From: Alistipes sp. Zagget8
GTDB taxonomy: Bacteria; Bacteroidota; Bacteroidia; Bacteroidales; Rikenellaceae
Length of the DNA stretch: 45,624 nucleotides
Direction: 5' to 3'
NCBI GenBank assembly: GCA_001941065.1
Contig: MSHJ01000002.1
Span: 1-45,624 of the forward strand
Shown here: piece by piece, positions 8,044-17,161 of the stretch
Layout of the letters: every line of letters begins with the position of its first letter
Position numbering within the stretch: position 1 is the first letter of the stretch
The notes under the pieces: model-generated
Told to the model about the DNA's origin: nothing
Seen by the model: only the letters and a program-made list of their open reading frames with translations
The model's database searches: none
Program-made: the position numbers and the translations under genes

Positions 8044-11000
8044 TCAGAGGTTTACAGTCAACGACGCTTGGAAGACGCGTGCAAAAGGATAGTCCAGACC
8101 GCGTTCACGGCGGATGGTCGAGATATTGAACAAATCACCCGTCGAGGCCGCCACGCGGATACGCCGCAGGTGCAGGCGGCGGCAGAAGCTGTCAGGCAGC
8201 GAATAGGACAGTTTGAGCGACGAGCCTTCGAGAGCGTACTCCGCAGCGACAAAACGGTCGGTCGGGGGCGTGGTCTCCCGGCTGGCGATATTCTTGTAGA
8301 GCGCCCGGTCTCCGGGAGATTTCCAGCGGTCGTAGAAAACCCGGCGGTCGGCGTTGGCCGTGGGGTCCGTCCCCTCGACCTTCGTAGCGAGGGTCTGGTT
8401 GTAGACCGTGGCCCCGAGGCGGTAGGCGAAACTCACCGAGAGGTCGAACGCCCGCCAGCTGAACGAGAATCCGAACGATCCCTGTACCTTGGGCGTAGTG
8501 TCGCCCACAACCTGCTTTTCGCGGTAGTCGTACTCGTAGGTCAGCTGGCCGTCCCTGCGGATGAAAACCTCGCGTCCGTTAGTCGGATTGATCCCCGCCG
8601 AACGCATCACTTTAAGCGCCGTCATCGACTCGCCCTCCTCGTAAAAGGCCGCCGGAAGCGACGAAGCAGCATTCTCCTCATTCTCCTTGTTCTTATTTTT
8701 CAGGTAGTCGCTGATCTCCACGATCCGGTTGCGGTTGTGACTCATATTGAGATAGAGGTTCAGGTTCGAATCCCTGCGCCGGAGCACGTTGCCACGCAAC
8801 GACAATTCTACGCCGCTGTTACGAATCTTACCCAAATTCTCCTTGGCGTTCGAAAACCCGATGTGGTCGGGCTTGGCAATGGTCATCACCAAATCGTTGG
8901 TCGTGTCGTAATAAACGTCTGCGCTGCCGTTCACGCGATCGTTCCAGAACCCGAAATCGACACCGAAATTCCGTTTAAGACTGCGCTCCCATTTCAGGCG
9001 GGGGTTGACCATCGATATGGGCACGGCGCCGATGCCGCCGTTATAAACCAGATCCGAACTGTATTGGTAGGCCAGCTGCGCCTGGTAGGAGCTGAATCCG
9101 GCATTGCCGACATAGCCGATGCTGGCGCGCAATTTGAGCAAGGAAACTGCTGTGCCTTGCATGAAACGCTCCTTGTGGATGTTCCAGCCGAGGCCCAGCG
9201 CACCGAAAGGGGCGTATTTGTTGTCGTCGCCGAATTTCGAAGAGCCTTCGTAACGGAACGAGACATCGGCGAAATAACGGTTGCCCCAGATATAGTTGGC
9301 ATTGACATAACAGCCCAGCATGCGCGAACGGTCCTCGCCGCCGCCGGGATGGCTGCTCTCGGCGAATCCCGTGGCCATGGAGGGGTGTTCGAGTTTGTCC
9401 GAGAGCACGCCTAATGCACTGAATGAATGGCTTTCAGACTGCGTCGACTCGATGTTGACGCCCGCCGTAAAACTCAGCAGGTTCGCATTGTCGCGGCCCC
9501 AGGCCTTGTTGAATACCACAAAGGCATTGCCCGAAAGGGTGTTGGTCGTGCCGTTCGACACGTCGAAACTGCCCCGCTTGGCCGCATCCTTGTCGTAAAA
9601 GCGTTTCGAAAGCGGAGAATAGAAGGTTTCGCCCTCGCTCTTGGTCTGCGTGTAGGAGAAGGAGGCTTCGACGCGCAACGAGGAGAGGATCGTCCACCGA
9701 ATGCGGAACGTGTCGATAAAACTACCCGAACGGCTTTTGATGTAACTGCTCAGGCTTTTTTCGTAAAGCGGATTGGCGGCATAGAACGCCAGGTCGTTAT
9801 TCAGCGATCCGTCGGCATTGTACGGACGGTCGTAGGGGTTGAGCTTGACGTAATCCGAGAAGCTCCCATAAGGCACGTCATCTGAGGCGTTGCGGCTCAG
9901 CGAAGTGATATTTTGGAAAAACAGTTTGTTCATGTCGCCGTAAGTGAGGTTGATGCGCAGCGACGCTACCTCCTTGTCCGATTTCTCCATGACCCCCGTC
10001 GTGGAGTTGTAACTGCCCGAAACATTGTAACGGAAATCCTGACTGCCACCCGAAAGCATCAGATTGTGGATGTGATTGAATCCCGTGCGCAGGGCCATCC
10101 GCTTCCAGTCGGTGTTGACTCCGGCATTGGCCCGTTCGAGTCGCTCGTAATACTGTTTCTGACGTTCGACATCGCTGCTGCTGCTTCCCGAAAAATCGCC
10201 GTAGACGCCCGCCTGCCGCTCATATTCGAGTTTTTCGTGTGCATCGAGCAAGCGATAGTCCGACAGGTCGGGAACGCTGATCTGGAAATTCCCGGTATAG
10301 CTGACTTGCAGCCGCCCGGCCTGTGTCGGGCGCGTAGTGATGACCACCACGCCATTGGCAGCTTTCGAGCCGTAGAACGAGGTCGCCGCGGCATCTTTCA
10401 GCACCGAGATCGATTCGATGTCATCCGAAGGCATATCGAAAACATAGGAGATGTCCACCTCCGTTCCGTCGAGGATGAAAAGCGGGACATTGGTCTGGTC
10501 GCCCTCGATGAAACTGCTGCGGCCGCGCAACACCATATCGGGAATCTTGTTGGGGTCGGAGCCGTTGGCGATGTCATCGAAGATTTCGAATCCCGGCGTG
10601 CGCAGCTGAATGATGTTCAGCACGTTGGTATGAACCATGTTTTCGATCTCCTCCCGGCGGATGACGTGCGTGGCGCCTGTGTAACTTTCCTTTTTCTTGT
10701 CCACATAACCGGTGACCACGACATTGTCGACGTTTTCGGAGCTCTCCGCCAGGCGAACGTCGTAAGAGGTCTTCCCGGCGACGAGCTTCACCACCTGTTC
10801 GCGGTAACCCAGCATGCGGACCCGGAACTCCGAAGCCCCGGCCGGACAGTCGAAGACGAAGCGACCAGTGGCGTCGGCCACCGTGCCGTGCGGCTTGCGC
10901 CCGGTGTCGTAGGCGACGATGTTGGCTCCGACCACGGGCCGGCCCTGCTCGTCGGTCACCGAACCGCCGAGCCGTACCGCAGCGACGCGCTGCTGTCCCG

Positions 11001-11064
11001 TGACACGGCCCGTAACCGCCAGGATACATAACAGAATACAAACACCTTTATAGATATACATCAT
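8044..11064 (-). CDS. SusC/RagA family TonB-dependent outer membrane receptor
   Basis: A 1006-residue TonB-dependent transporter and the first gene of the operon. The signal peptide is followed by a carboxypeptidase-regulatory-like domain (about 32-110, GGSVTDEQGRPVVGANIVAY to FRVRMLGY). A VVVTGYVDKKK region then leads into the plug (about 115-240) with the SusC signature (PLFILDGTEVD, VLKDAAATSFYGSKAANGVVVITT). The rest forms the beta-barrel, ending in the aromatic-containing strand VFQASLTVNL. Length fits the SusC family. It imports a substrate across the outer membrane using TonB energy. No STN signal domain or adjacent anti-sigma/sigma pair is visible, so regulation is not evident. Confidence 0.95.
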   Translation of the reverse strand: MMYIYKGVCILLCILAVTGRVTGQQRVAAVRLGGSVTDEQGRPVVGANIVAYDTGRKPHGTVADATGRFVFDCPAGASEFRVRMLGYREQVVKLVAGKTSYDVRLAESSENVDNVVVTGYVDKKKESYTGATHVIRREEIENMVHTNVLNIIQLRTPGFEIFDDIANGSDPNKIPDMVLRGRSSFIEGDQTNVPLFILDGTEVDISYVFDMPSDDIESISVLKDAAATSFYGSKAANGVVVITTRPTQAGRLQVSYTGNFQISVPDLSDYRLLDAHEKLEYERQAGVYGDFSGSSSSDVERQKQYYERLERANAGVNTDWKRMALRTGFNHIHNLMLSGGSQDFRYNVSGSYNSTTGVMEKSDKEVASLRINLTYGDMNKLFFQNITSLSRNASDDVPYGSFSDYVKLNPYDRPYNADGSLNNDLAFYAANPLYEKSLSSYIKSRSGSFIDTFRIRWTILSSLRVEASFSYTQTKSEGETFYSPLSKRFYDKDAAKRGSFDVSNGTTNTLSGNAFVVFNKAWGRDNANLLSFTAGVNIESTQSESHSFSALGVLSDKLEHPSMATGFAESSHPGGGEDRSRMLGCYVNANYIWGNRYFADVSFRYEGSSKFGDDNKYAPFGALGLGWNIHKERFMQGTAVSLLKLRASIGYVGNAGFSSYQAQLAYQYSSDLVYNGGIGAVPISMVNPRLKWERSLKRNFGVDFGFWNDRVNGSADVYYDTTNDLVMTIAKPDHIGFSNAKENLGKIRNSGVELSLRGNVLRRRDSNLNLYLNMSHNRNRIVEISDYLKNKNKENEENAASSLPAAFYEEGESMTALKVMRSAGINPTNGREVFIRRDGQLTYEYDYREKQVVGDTTPKVQGSFGFSFSWRAFDLSVSFAYRLGATVYNQTLATKVEGTDPTANADRRVFYDRWKSPGDRALYKNIASRETTPPTDRFVAAEYALEGSSLKLSYSLPDSFCRRLHLRRIRVAASTGDLFNISTIRRERGLDYPFARVFQASLTVNL

Positions 11065-11200
11065 ATCGGAATCACACGAGAGGAAGATAACGGCGCAAAA
11101 TTAGGACAAGAAACCAGGCATTCCTATCGGTACAATTCGGTATTTCACAGATACAATATACCGACAAATAGGGAGTGCGCGAAAGGGAGGAAGACCTTAA

Positions 11201-11216
11201 TTTTGAAGCTTCAAAA
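11201..11216. promoter_or_regulatory. Perfect 16-bp palindrome, possible operator
   Basis: TTTTGAAGCTTCAAAA is a perfect palindrome lying ten bases before the protease start codon, in the region shared by the divergent SusC and protease genes. A TAATTTTG box (11198-11205), close to the Bacteroidetes -7 consensus, overlaps its left half. No good -33 box was found. A repressor bound here would cover the start of the protease transcript. The role is inference. Confidence 0.35.
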
Positions 11217-11225
11217 TCAAACGTT

Positions 11226-13934
11226 ATGCACTGGTTCAAAATGGCTCTCTGTGCGGCAGCGTTGCTTTCCGCCTGCACCTCGGAGCAACTCCGGGACACA
11301 CCCGACGGCACGGAGCCGTCCGTTCCGCAATTCGAAACGACCGCTGTCCGCGGCGGCCGCATGCGTCTTAAATTCCGAGAGGGCGAGGAGCCCGAAGCTG
11401 TTACCACGACCCGCAGCGGCATCCGCACCGGATTTGCGAAACTCGACCGCGCTGCGGCCAGCCTCGGCGTTACACGCATGCAACGTGTCTTCCCGCCCGC
11501 GGGACGCTTCGAGGAACGCACACGCCATGAAGGGCTTCACCGCTGGTACGACGTCTGGTTCGACTCGGTGACGCCCGTAACACGGGCGGCTTCCGACTTC
11601 TCGCAACTGCCGGGCATCGAACGTGTGGAGCCTGTCTATACGACTTCTTATATCGGTTCCTCTCGTACTGCCGTTCCGGCCCCTGTATCTCGCGCAACAG
11701 ATGTTCCATTCGACGACCCCGGGCTGGCTCTGCAATGGCATTACGACAACGATGGCACGCTGACCGATGCCGTGGCCGGAGCGGACATTAATCTGTTTCG
11801 GGCCTGGGAGGTGACCTCCGGGGCACCGGAAGTGGTCGTGGCAGTAGTGGACGGGGGTATCGACTTTCAACACGAAGACCTGGTGGGCAATGTCGGCAAT
11901 TGGGCAGAACTCTACGGACAGGAGGGCGTGGACGACGACGGCAACGGCTACGTGGACGACATCTACGGCTGGAATTTCATCTACTCGTCAGCCTATCCTT
12001 ACGGTTCGAACAAAATCACCCCGGTAGAGCATGGCACGCATGTCGCTGGAACGATCGGTGCCGAGAACAACAACGGGAAGGGTGGCTGCGGTGTGGCCGG
12101 AGGTCGTGGAGGTCATACGGGCGTGCGCCTTATCAGTTGTCAGATGTTCACCGAGAACAAGAACGACAACGGCGACGAGATCGCCGCGATCAAATACGGC
12201 GCCGACGCGGGTGCGGTCATCAGTCAGAACAGCTGGGGTTATACCAACGTCTATTCGATGCCCGAAATCACCAAGGAGGCCATCGACTATTTCATCAAAT
12301 ACGCCGGTATGGACGAAAACGGCGAACAGGTCGGCCCGATGAAGGGAGGCATCGTGATCTTCGCCGCCGGCAACGACGAAAGGGACTATATGAGTTATCC
12401 GGCCTGTTATGAAAAGGTAGTCGCCGTATCGGCCCTTGCTCCTGACTACAAAAAAAGCTGGTATTCGAATTTCTCGTCATGGATAGATGTGGCCGCCCCC
12501 GGTGGAACTTACCGGAAAAACGGCCGCTATTCGGACGAGTGCGCCGTTTACAGCACGCTTCCCGACAATAAGTACGGCTACATGCAGGGAACTTCGATGG
12601 CTTGTCCCCATGTCTCGGGCGTCGCCGCTCTGGCCGTGGCGAAATACGGCGGACCGGGCTTCACTCCCGACAAACTGCGCACCTACCTCGAACGCAGCGT
12701 GCACGAGGTCGACAGCTACAACCCCGAGTACAAGGGCCGCCTGGGGGCGGGGCTGATCGACGCCTACCTCGCCGTGTCGATGGACCGAGGTATCAATCCC
12801 GACCCAGTCACCGACCTGCGGCACAGCGATACGGCAGGCGAGGTCGAGCTGACGTGGACCGTTCCCGAAGACGGGGACGACGGACGCGCCGACTCGTTTA
12901 TCCTGATGTGGCGGGTCGGGACGCTCGAAAACCCTGATCCCGACAACCTGCCCGAAGGAACCTTCACGGCTACTGTCCCGGTACGCGACAAACAAGCAGG
13001 GGAGAAGATCTCTTACATATTGACCGACATTGCCGAGCAAACCCGCTATGTCGTGGCCATTATCGCCGTCGATCCCTGGGGCAACCGTTCCACGACGAGT
13101 GTTATCTCGTTCGGAACCCCGGCGAACACCCCACCGACACTCGTCCGGGAAGGCGATCCAACGGTAAGCATCCCTTACAACGAAACCCGCACGGTCACGT
13201 TCCTCGTCACCGACCCCGACAGCCACGGATTCACATATGAGTTGCAGGACCCTTCGGGCGCCGTCACGCCCCGCAAGGACGACGAACGTCTCTATCTCGA
13301 CATCCGTAACTACAAACGCACGCCGGGCAGCTACTCGGTTCGGATAACCGTCTCCGACAGTTTCGGCGCCTCTGACGCGGCCGCATTCGACTTCACGCTC
13401 CAGCCCAACCTGCCGCCCGTTCCCAACGGCGCTCTCGCACCCGTGTACCTCGGCTCGATGCAGGAAACCGCAGAATTCATCCCCTCCGCAGGCTTCGGCG
13501 ACGAAATTCCCGAGACAGTTGCCTATGCGCTCGAATACGACACCGACGCACTCTACCTGCAGGCCGTGAGCGGAGGATACCGAATCATGCCCCTGCGCTA
13601 CGGCCGCTCGGAAATAACCGTCACGGCGACCGACGAGGAGGGGCTCTCGGCCCGGGATTCGTTCGCCGTGCTGTGCCGCGACGACACCCGCGAAGCAGAC
13701 CTCTATCCCAATCCGGTCAAAGACCGCCTGACGATCCGCATGGGGCGCAGTGTCCGGGGACAGCTTAGCGTAACGCTTTACGATGCTGCAGGACGTATGG
13801 CGCTACACCGCATTGCACAGATTGCCCCTACGGAACCCGCCGAGGTCGACCTCTCAGCGCTCGGCGGCGGGACCTACACTGTCCGACTCGAACACGCCGG
13901 CGGTTCGCTCATACGCTCCATCGTCAAACTCTGA
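11226..13934 (+). CDS. Subtilisin-like (S8) serine protease with T9SS sorting domain
   Basis: A 902-residue secreted protease. I chose the ATG at 11226 because it opens directly into a signal sequence (MHWFKMALCAAALLSAC) that looks like a lipoprotein signal with Cys17. An inhibitor-like propeptide (about 35-140) follows. The S8 domain carries Asp209 (VAVVDGGIDFQHEDL), His269 (EHGTHVAGTIGA), the oxyanion Asn in FAAGND, and Ser457 (GTSMACPHVSGVAAL). After it come a fibronectin type III domain (about 520-635), cadherin-like beta domains, and a C-terminal type A T9SS sorting domain (about 825-902, from DLYPNPVKDRLTI to GGTYTVRLEHAGG). A lipobox with a T9SS domain is unusual. The PorV-like gene follows after 13 bases. 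Confidence 0.93.
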   Translation: MHWFKMALCAAALLSACTSEQLRDTPDGTEPSVPQFETTAVRGGRMRLKFREGEEPEAVTTTRSGIRTGFAKLDRAAASLGVTRMQRVFPPAGRFEERTRHEGLHRWYDVWFDSVTPVTRAASDFSQLPGIERVEPVYTTSYIGSSRTAVPAPVSRATDVPFDDPGLALQWHYDNDGTLTDAVAGADINLFRAWEVTSGAPEVVVAVVDGGIDFQHEDLVGNVGNWAELYGQEGVDDDGNGYVDDIYGWNFIYSSAYPYGSNKITPVEHGTHVAGTIGAENNNGKGGCGVAGGRGGHTGVRLISCQMFTENKNDNGDEIAAIKYGADAGAVISQNSWGYTNVYSMPEITKEAIDYFIKYAGMDENGEQVGPMKGGIVIFAAGNDERDYMSYPACYEKVVAVSALAPDYKKSWYSNFSSWIDVAAPGGTYRKNGRYSDECAVYSTLPDNKYGYMQGTSMACPHVSGVAALAVAKYGGPGFTPDKLRTYLERSVHEVDSYNPEYKGRLGAGLIDAYLAVSMDRGINPDPVTDLRHSDTAGEVELTWTVPEDGDDGRADSFILMWRVGTLENPDPDNLPEGTFTATVPVRDKQAGEKISYILTDIAEQTRYVVAIIAVDPWGNRSTTSVISFGTPANTPPTLVREGDPTVSIPYNETRTVTFLVTDPDSHGFTYELQDPSGAVTPRKDDERLYLDIRNYKRTPGSYSVRITVSDSFGASDAAAFDFTLQPNLPPVPNGALAPVYLGSMQETAEFIPSAGFGDEIPETVAYALEYDTDALYLQAVSGGYRIMPLRYGRSEITVTATDEEGLSARDSFAVLCRDDTREADLYPNPVKDRLTIRMGRSVRGQLSVTLYDAAGRMALHRIAQIAPTEPAEVDLSALGGGTYTVRLEHAGGSLIRSIVKL

Positions 13935-13947
13935 AAACCGCAACGCT

Positions 13948-14901
13948 ATGCAGCCATTTTTCCGCACACTACTCGCTGCGATCCTCTTTCTTGCGCCGCA
14001 CGCCGTTGCGGCACAGGGAGCCGCAGCCTTTCTCGACATTCCCACCGATGCCCGCAGCGCAGCGATGGGCGGCGCCGGCACGGCACTCTCCGCCGATGCC
14101 TTCTCCGCATTCCGCAACACGGCTCAACTGCCCTTCGCCGAAATGCGTGTCGGCGGCGGCTACACCTATCTGCCGTGGATGCGCAATCTTATTCCCGAAA
14201 CGACCCTACACGCTTCAGCACTCTATTTTAAGCCCAATGAAAGACAGGCCGTTTCACTCGGATTCCGCCATTTCACCCAATATGGTTCGGAACGCACCGA
14301 CGACAATGGCAATGTGCTCGGAAGGCTACGTCCCCGCGACATGGCCTTTGACATCGGCTACTCCCGAATTGTTGCCAAAGGGCTGTCCATAGCCCTTACG
14401 GGACGTTATATCCGCTCGGACGCAGGAACGGGCCATGCGGAAAATACCTTTGCCTTCGACGCAGGGCTTTTCTACCGACGGGCACTGTTCCGGTCGCATG
14501 TGCTGACCTTCGGGTTCCAGGCGGCGAATTTCGGCGGCGACATCGACTACGGGGGCGGCAAGCACTCGCTGCCGTGGCAGCTGAAAGCGGGCACCGCCGT
14601 AGATTTCGCTCTGGTGCAGGCGCACCACCTGACACTGACCGCAGAGGCGGGCTACCGGCTTCGGCCTACGGAAGCGCGGGCGTGGTCGGGCCGTTTCGGC
14701 ACCGAATACCGGTGCTACGGAATTGCAACCCTGCGGGGCGGCTACTGCCTGGGCGACCGTTCCGCGGGTGAACAGCGTTACGGCTCGGTCGGTGCGGGCG
14801 TCCGCTGGAAATACGTCGCAGCCGATGCGGCCTGTCTACTCGCCGGAAAGGACTCTCCATTGCACAAAACCTGGATGCTCACCGTATTGTTCAACTGGTA
14901 A
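13948..14901 (+). CDS. PorV/PorQ-like outer membrane beta-barrel protein
   Basis: A 317-residue outer-membrane protein of the PorV/PorQ (FadL-like) group. The start is the ATG at 13948, which opens a signal peptide (MQPFFRTLLAAILFLAPHAVAAQG). The mature N-terminus has the family hallmark FLDIPTDARSAAMGGAGTAL followed by a run of alternating beta-strands, ending in MLTVLFNW, a typical last barrel strand. PorV escorts T9SS cargo at the outer membrane and PorQ belongs to the same machinery. The gene sits 13 bases after the T9SS-tagged protease gene, so it probably serves that protease's export or attachment. It may instead be the general PorV of this organism. Confidence 0.88.
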   Translation: MQPFFRTLLAAILFLAPHAVAAQGAAAFLDIPTDARSAAMGGAGTALSADAFSAFRNTAQLPFAEMRVGGGYTYLPWMRNLIPETTLHASALYFKPNERQAVSLGFRHFTQYGSERTDDNGNVLGRLRPRDMAFDIGYSRIVAKGLSIALTGRYIRSDAGTGHAENTFAFDAGLFYRRALFRSHVLTFGFQAANFGGDIDYGGGKHSLPWQLKAGTAVDFALVQAHHLTLTAEAGYRLRPTEARAWSGRFGTEYRCYGIATLRGGYCLGDRSAGEQRYGSVGAGVRWKYVAADAACLLAGKDSPLHKTWMLTVLFNW

Positions 14902-15137
14902 CGTGTGCTTCAGAAGCTGTATTGTCTATCATCATAAGTGACGTTATGCTCGCGGTCGGCTTGAGATAGAGATTTCCCAAAGGGTTCCCGAGAAAAATGG
15001 CTACGTCAAGGTTGTAATGTGTGTACTGAATGGAACGTTTATCTTTGTAATTCTGATAGCCGTGACGGAGTGGCTTGAACCTGTTCCATCGACTGACGGG
15101 ATTTGTATGCAACTCAACCATTAGCCTCATATAGCGT

Positions 15138-15162
15138 GTTCGGGTATCCCGAACGGTTTTTT
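15138..15162 (+). terminator. Rho-independent terminator
   Basis: Stem GTTCGGG (15138-15144) and CCCGAAC (15148-15154) with a three-base loop, then GG and six T (15157-15162). It faces the plus strand and would end transcription from the protease/PorV unit, about 240 bases after the PorV stop. Confidence 0.75.
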
Positions 15163-15332
15163 CTCTCTTATTTTTCCTGTGCGCTGCCTGCAGAGAACTT
15201 TTCGCCGAACGACTTGAGCCGTGTCTATACCGTGGCAGAATCTTCTACAGGAATTGCGGATTATAAGCGAAATGTGTGATATTGACTGTGTCTGGACGTT
15301 TGATGCTTTTGCAATAAATGTCCGATACATGA

Positions 15333-15365
15333 ATAGAGTTGTAACTTTTTCAGTTACAACTCTAT
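15333..15365. repeat. Perfect 14-bp inverted repeat
   Basis: ATAGAGTTGTAACT (15333-15346) and AGTTACAACTCTAT (15352-15365) are exact reverse complements separated by five bases. Neither side is followed by a T run, so it is not a standard terminator. It lies two bases from the interspersed repeat at 15368. It could be an operator or a relic of a mobile-element end. Confidence 0.6.
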
Positions 15366-15367
15366 CT

Positions 15368-15443
15368 AAAAATGAATGGATAGTACTCAAGTACGTCCCA
15401 TCCGGGGATTTAAGGGATGTGCGGCAGGTGCGCCGCAATCATC
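15368..15443 (-). terminator. Interspersed terminator-like repeat, copy 1 (after gpmI)
   Basis: It shares a 50-base core (two mismatches, 15387-15443) with 32474-32530. Read on the minus strand it has a first hairpin, GCGGC-6 nt-GCCGC, beginning just after the gpmI stop. A second hairpin follows (GGATGGG..GTAC loop GTAC..TCCATTC, with two G-T pairs) and then TTTTT. In this copy the outer four-C/four-G part of the second stem is lost. In both copies the element abuts the 3' end of a minus-strand housekeeping gene, so it most likely acts as a terminator. Confidence 0.65.
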
Positions 15444-15451
15444 ATCGAAAA

Positions 15452-16975
15452 CTACAGGTCTACCAATGCCTTGCCCGTCATCTCCGCAGGCTGTTCCAGC
15501 CCCATCATCTTCAGCACCGTGGGAGCCACATCGGCCAGGATGCCGTTGTGCACGGCCTTCACACGGTCCGAAACCACCACAATAGGCACGGGATTCAGCG
15601 AATGCGCCGTATTGGGCGTACCGTCGGGATTCACGGCGTTGTCGGCATTGCCGTGGTCGGCGATCATCACTACCTCGTAACCGTTGGCCTTGGCGGCCTC
15701 GACAACCTCGGATACGCACTTGTCGACAGCCTTCACGGCCTTTTCGATAGCCTCGTAAATACCCGTATGGCCCACCATGTCGCCGTTGGCGAAATTCAGG
15801 CAGATGAAATCGAATTTCTTCTCACCCAGCGCCGCAACCAGTTTCTCGGCAACCTCCGGGGCCGACATCTCGGGCTGGAGGTCGTAGGTCGCCACCTTGG
15901 GCGAAGCGACGAGGATACGCTCCTCGCCCGCGAATTTCTCCTCGCGGCCGCCGTTCAGGAAGAACGTCACGTGGGCGTATTTCTCGGTCTCGGCGATACG
16001 CAGCTGGCTGAGGCCCTGCTTCGAAACATACTCACCGATCGTATTGGGCACATTCTCCTTATCGAAAAGGATGTGCAGGCCCGTGAACTTGGCGTCGTAA
16101 GGCGTCATGCAGCAGTAGTAGAGCGGCAGCGTGTGCATCCCTTCGGCGGGCATATCCTCCTGCGTCAGCACGATCGTCAACTCCTTGGCGCGGTCGTTGC
16201 GGTAGTTGAAGAAAATCACCAGGTCGTTCGGGCGAATCATACCGACGGGCTGTCCGTTCTCGTCGATGCGCACGAACGGCTTGATAAACTCGTCCGTCAC
16301 GCCTTCATCATACGATTTCTGCACAGCCTCGACCATGTCCGACGAACGCTCGCCGACGCCGTTCACCAGCGCGTCGTAAGCGATTTTCACCCGCTCCCAG
16401 CGCTTGTCGCGGTCCATGGCGTAATAGCGGCCGATCACCGTGGCGATCTTACCCGTCGATGCGGCCATGTGCTTTTCGAGGTCGGCGATGAATCCCTTAC
16501 CGCTGCGCGGGTCGGTGTCGCGGCCGTCCATGAAGCAGTGCACGAACGTATTCTCGATCTTGTATTCGGCGGCGATGTCGCAGAGTTTGAAGAGATGCTC
16601 CAGCGACGAGTGCACGCCGCCGTCCGACACGAGGCCCATGAAATGCACGTTCACACCGTTCTTTTTGGCATATTCGAACGCGGCCTTCACCTCGGGGTTC
16701 TGCATAATCGAGTTGTCACGGCAGGCGCGGTTGATCTTCACGAGGTCCTGATACACGACGCGTCCGGCGCCGATATTGAGGTGTCCGACCTCCGAATTGC
16801 CCATCTGTCCGTCGGGCAGACCGACGTTCTCGCCGTCGGTGCGCAGTTCGGCATGGGGGTATTTCGCGGTCATGGCCGAAATGTATTCGGGATGGACGGT
16901 CGAAATCACGTCCGCCTTATCGTGATGGCCGTTTCCCCAGCCATCGAGGATCATAAGTAATACCTTGTTATTCAT
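15452..16975 (-). CDS. gpmI: 2,3-bisphosphoglycerate-independent phosphoglycerate mutase
   Basis: A 507-residue cytoplasmic glycolytic enzyme that interconverts 3- and 2-phosphoglycerate, using two Mn ions and a phosphoserine intermediate. It shows LLMILDGWG at the N-terminus (first metal-binding Asp). The nucleophilic Ser lies in [17 protein letters not shown] at about 55-75, followed by [25 protein letters not shown], and the late metal ligands in [12 protein letters not shown]. The length is normal for the family. It is transcribed in the same direction as alaS but separated by 186 bases with a hairpin, so it is probably a separate unit. A repeat-derived terminator follows its stop. Confidence 0.97.
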   Translation of the reverse strand: MNNKVLLMILDGWGNGHHDKADVISTVHPEYISAMTAKYPHAELRTDGENVGLPDGQMGNSEVGHLNIGAGRVVYQDLVKINRACRDNSIMQNPEVKAAFEYAKKNGVNVHFMGLVSDGGVHSSLEHLFKLCDIAAEYKIENTFVHCFMDGRDTDPRSGKGFIADLEKHMAASTGKIATVIGRYYAMDRDKRWERVKIAYDALVNGVGERSSDMVEAVQKSYDEGVTDEFIKPFVRIDENGQPVGMIRPNDLVIFFNYRNDRAKELTIVLTQEDMPAEGMHTLPLYYCCMTPYDAKFTGLHILFDKENVPNTIGEYVSKQGLSQLRIAETEKYAHVTFFLNGGREEKFAGEERILVASPKVATYDLQPEMSAPEVAEKLVAALGEKKFDFICLNFANGDMVGHTGIYEAIEKAVKAVDKCVSEVVEAAKANGYEVVMIADHGNADNAVNPDGTPNTAHSLNPVPIVVVSDRVKAVHNGILADVAPTVLKMMGLEQPAEMTGKALVDL

Positions 16976-17067
16976 ATCTGAGTCTGTTTTAATTATTACC
17001 GTTTCATGGCTTCCGAAAGCCGTATTCGTCGCCTGCGGCGCCGTTTACAAATTGGACCCACCCCCAA

Positions 17068-17132
17068 CCCCCGCCTTGGCGGGGGCTTAGTCGCAACGCG
17101 ACCGGGATTTCGACCGGGATTTCGGCCGAAAT
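17068..17132. repeat. GC-rich hairpin plus palindromic direct repeats after alaS
   Basis: Three small structures lie downstream of alaS. The first is a hairpin, CCCCCGCC-tt-GGCGGGGG (17068-17085). The second is a direct repeat of CGACCGGGATTT (17099-17110 and 17111-17122). The third is a 14-bp palindrome, ATTTCGGCCGAAAT (17119-17132). There is no T run. They may form the 3' end of the alaS transcript. The GC-rich hairpin resembles interspersed palindromes often seen between genes in GC-rich Bacteroidales. Confidence 0.5.
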
Positions 17133-17161
17133 GCGGATGGGATGCGGACGAGTGCGGGCGA

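Larger units (their letters stand above)
14902..15451. other. Gene-poor interval with hairpins and a gene remnant
   Basis: This 550-base stretch has no convincing complete gene. On the minus strand 14891-15130 encodes 79 residues whose alternating pattern (YTHYNLDVAIFLGNPLGNLYLKP) looks like strands of an outer-membrane barrel. It may be the tail of a decayed gene. The rest holds a plus-strand terminator (15138-15162), a perfect 14-bp inverted repeat (15333-15365) and one copy of an interspersed repeat (15368-15443). Base composition is richer in A and T than the flanking genes. Confidence 0.5.

Noticed and set aside
6613..9414. Long open frame of over 900 codons antisense to SusC and SusD
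   Set aside because: It mirrors genes with strong motifs on the minus strand. Its own translation has no family pattern; it is a GC-bias shadow.
15127..15438. Two matching short frames (also at 32184-32525) that begin MRRTCRTSLKSP
   Set aside because: They match only because both begin in the interspersed terminator repeat; beyond it they differ.
17068..17085. GC-rich hairpin after alaS as a proven terminator
   Set aside because: No T run on the minus strand follows, so I list it as a repeat instead.
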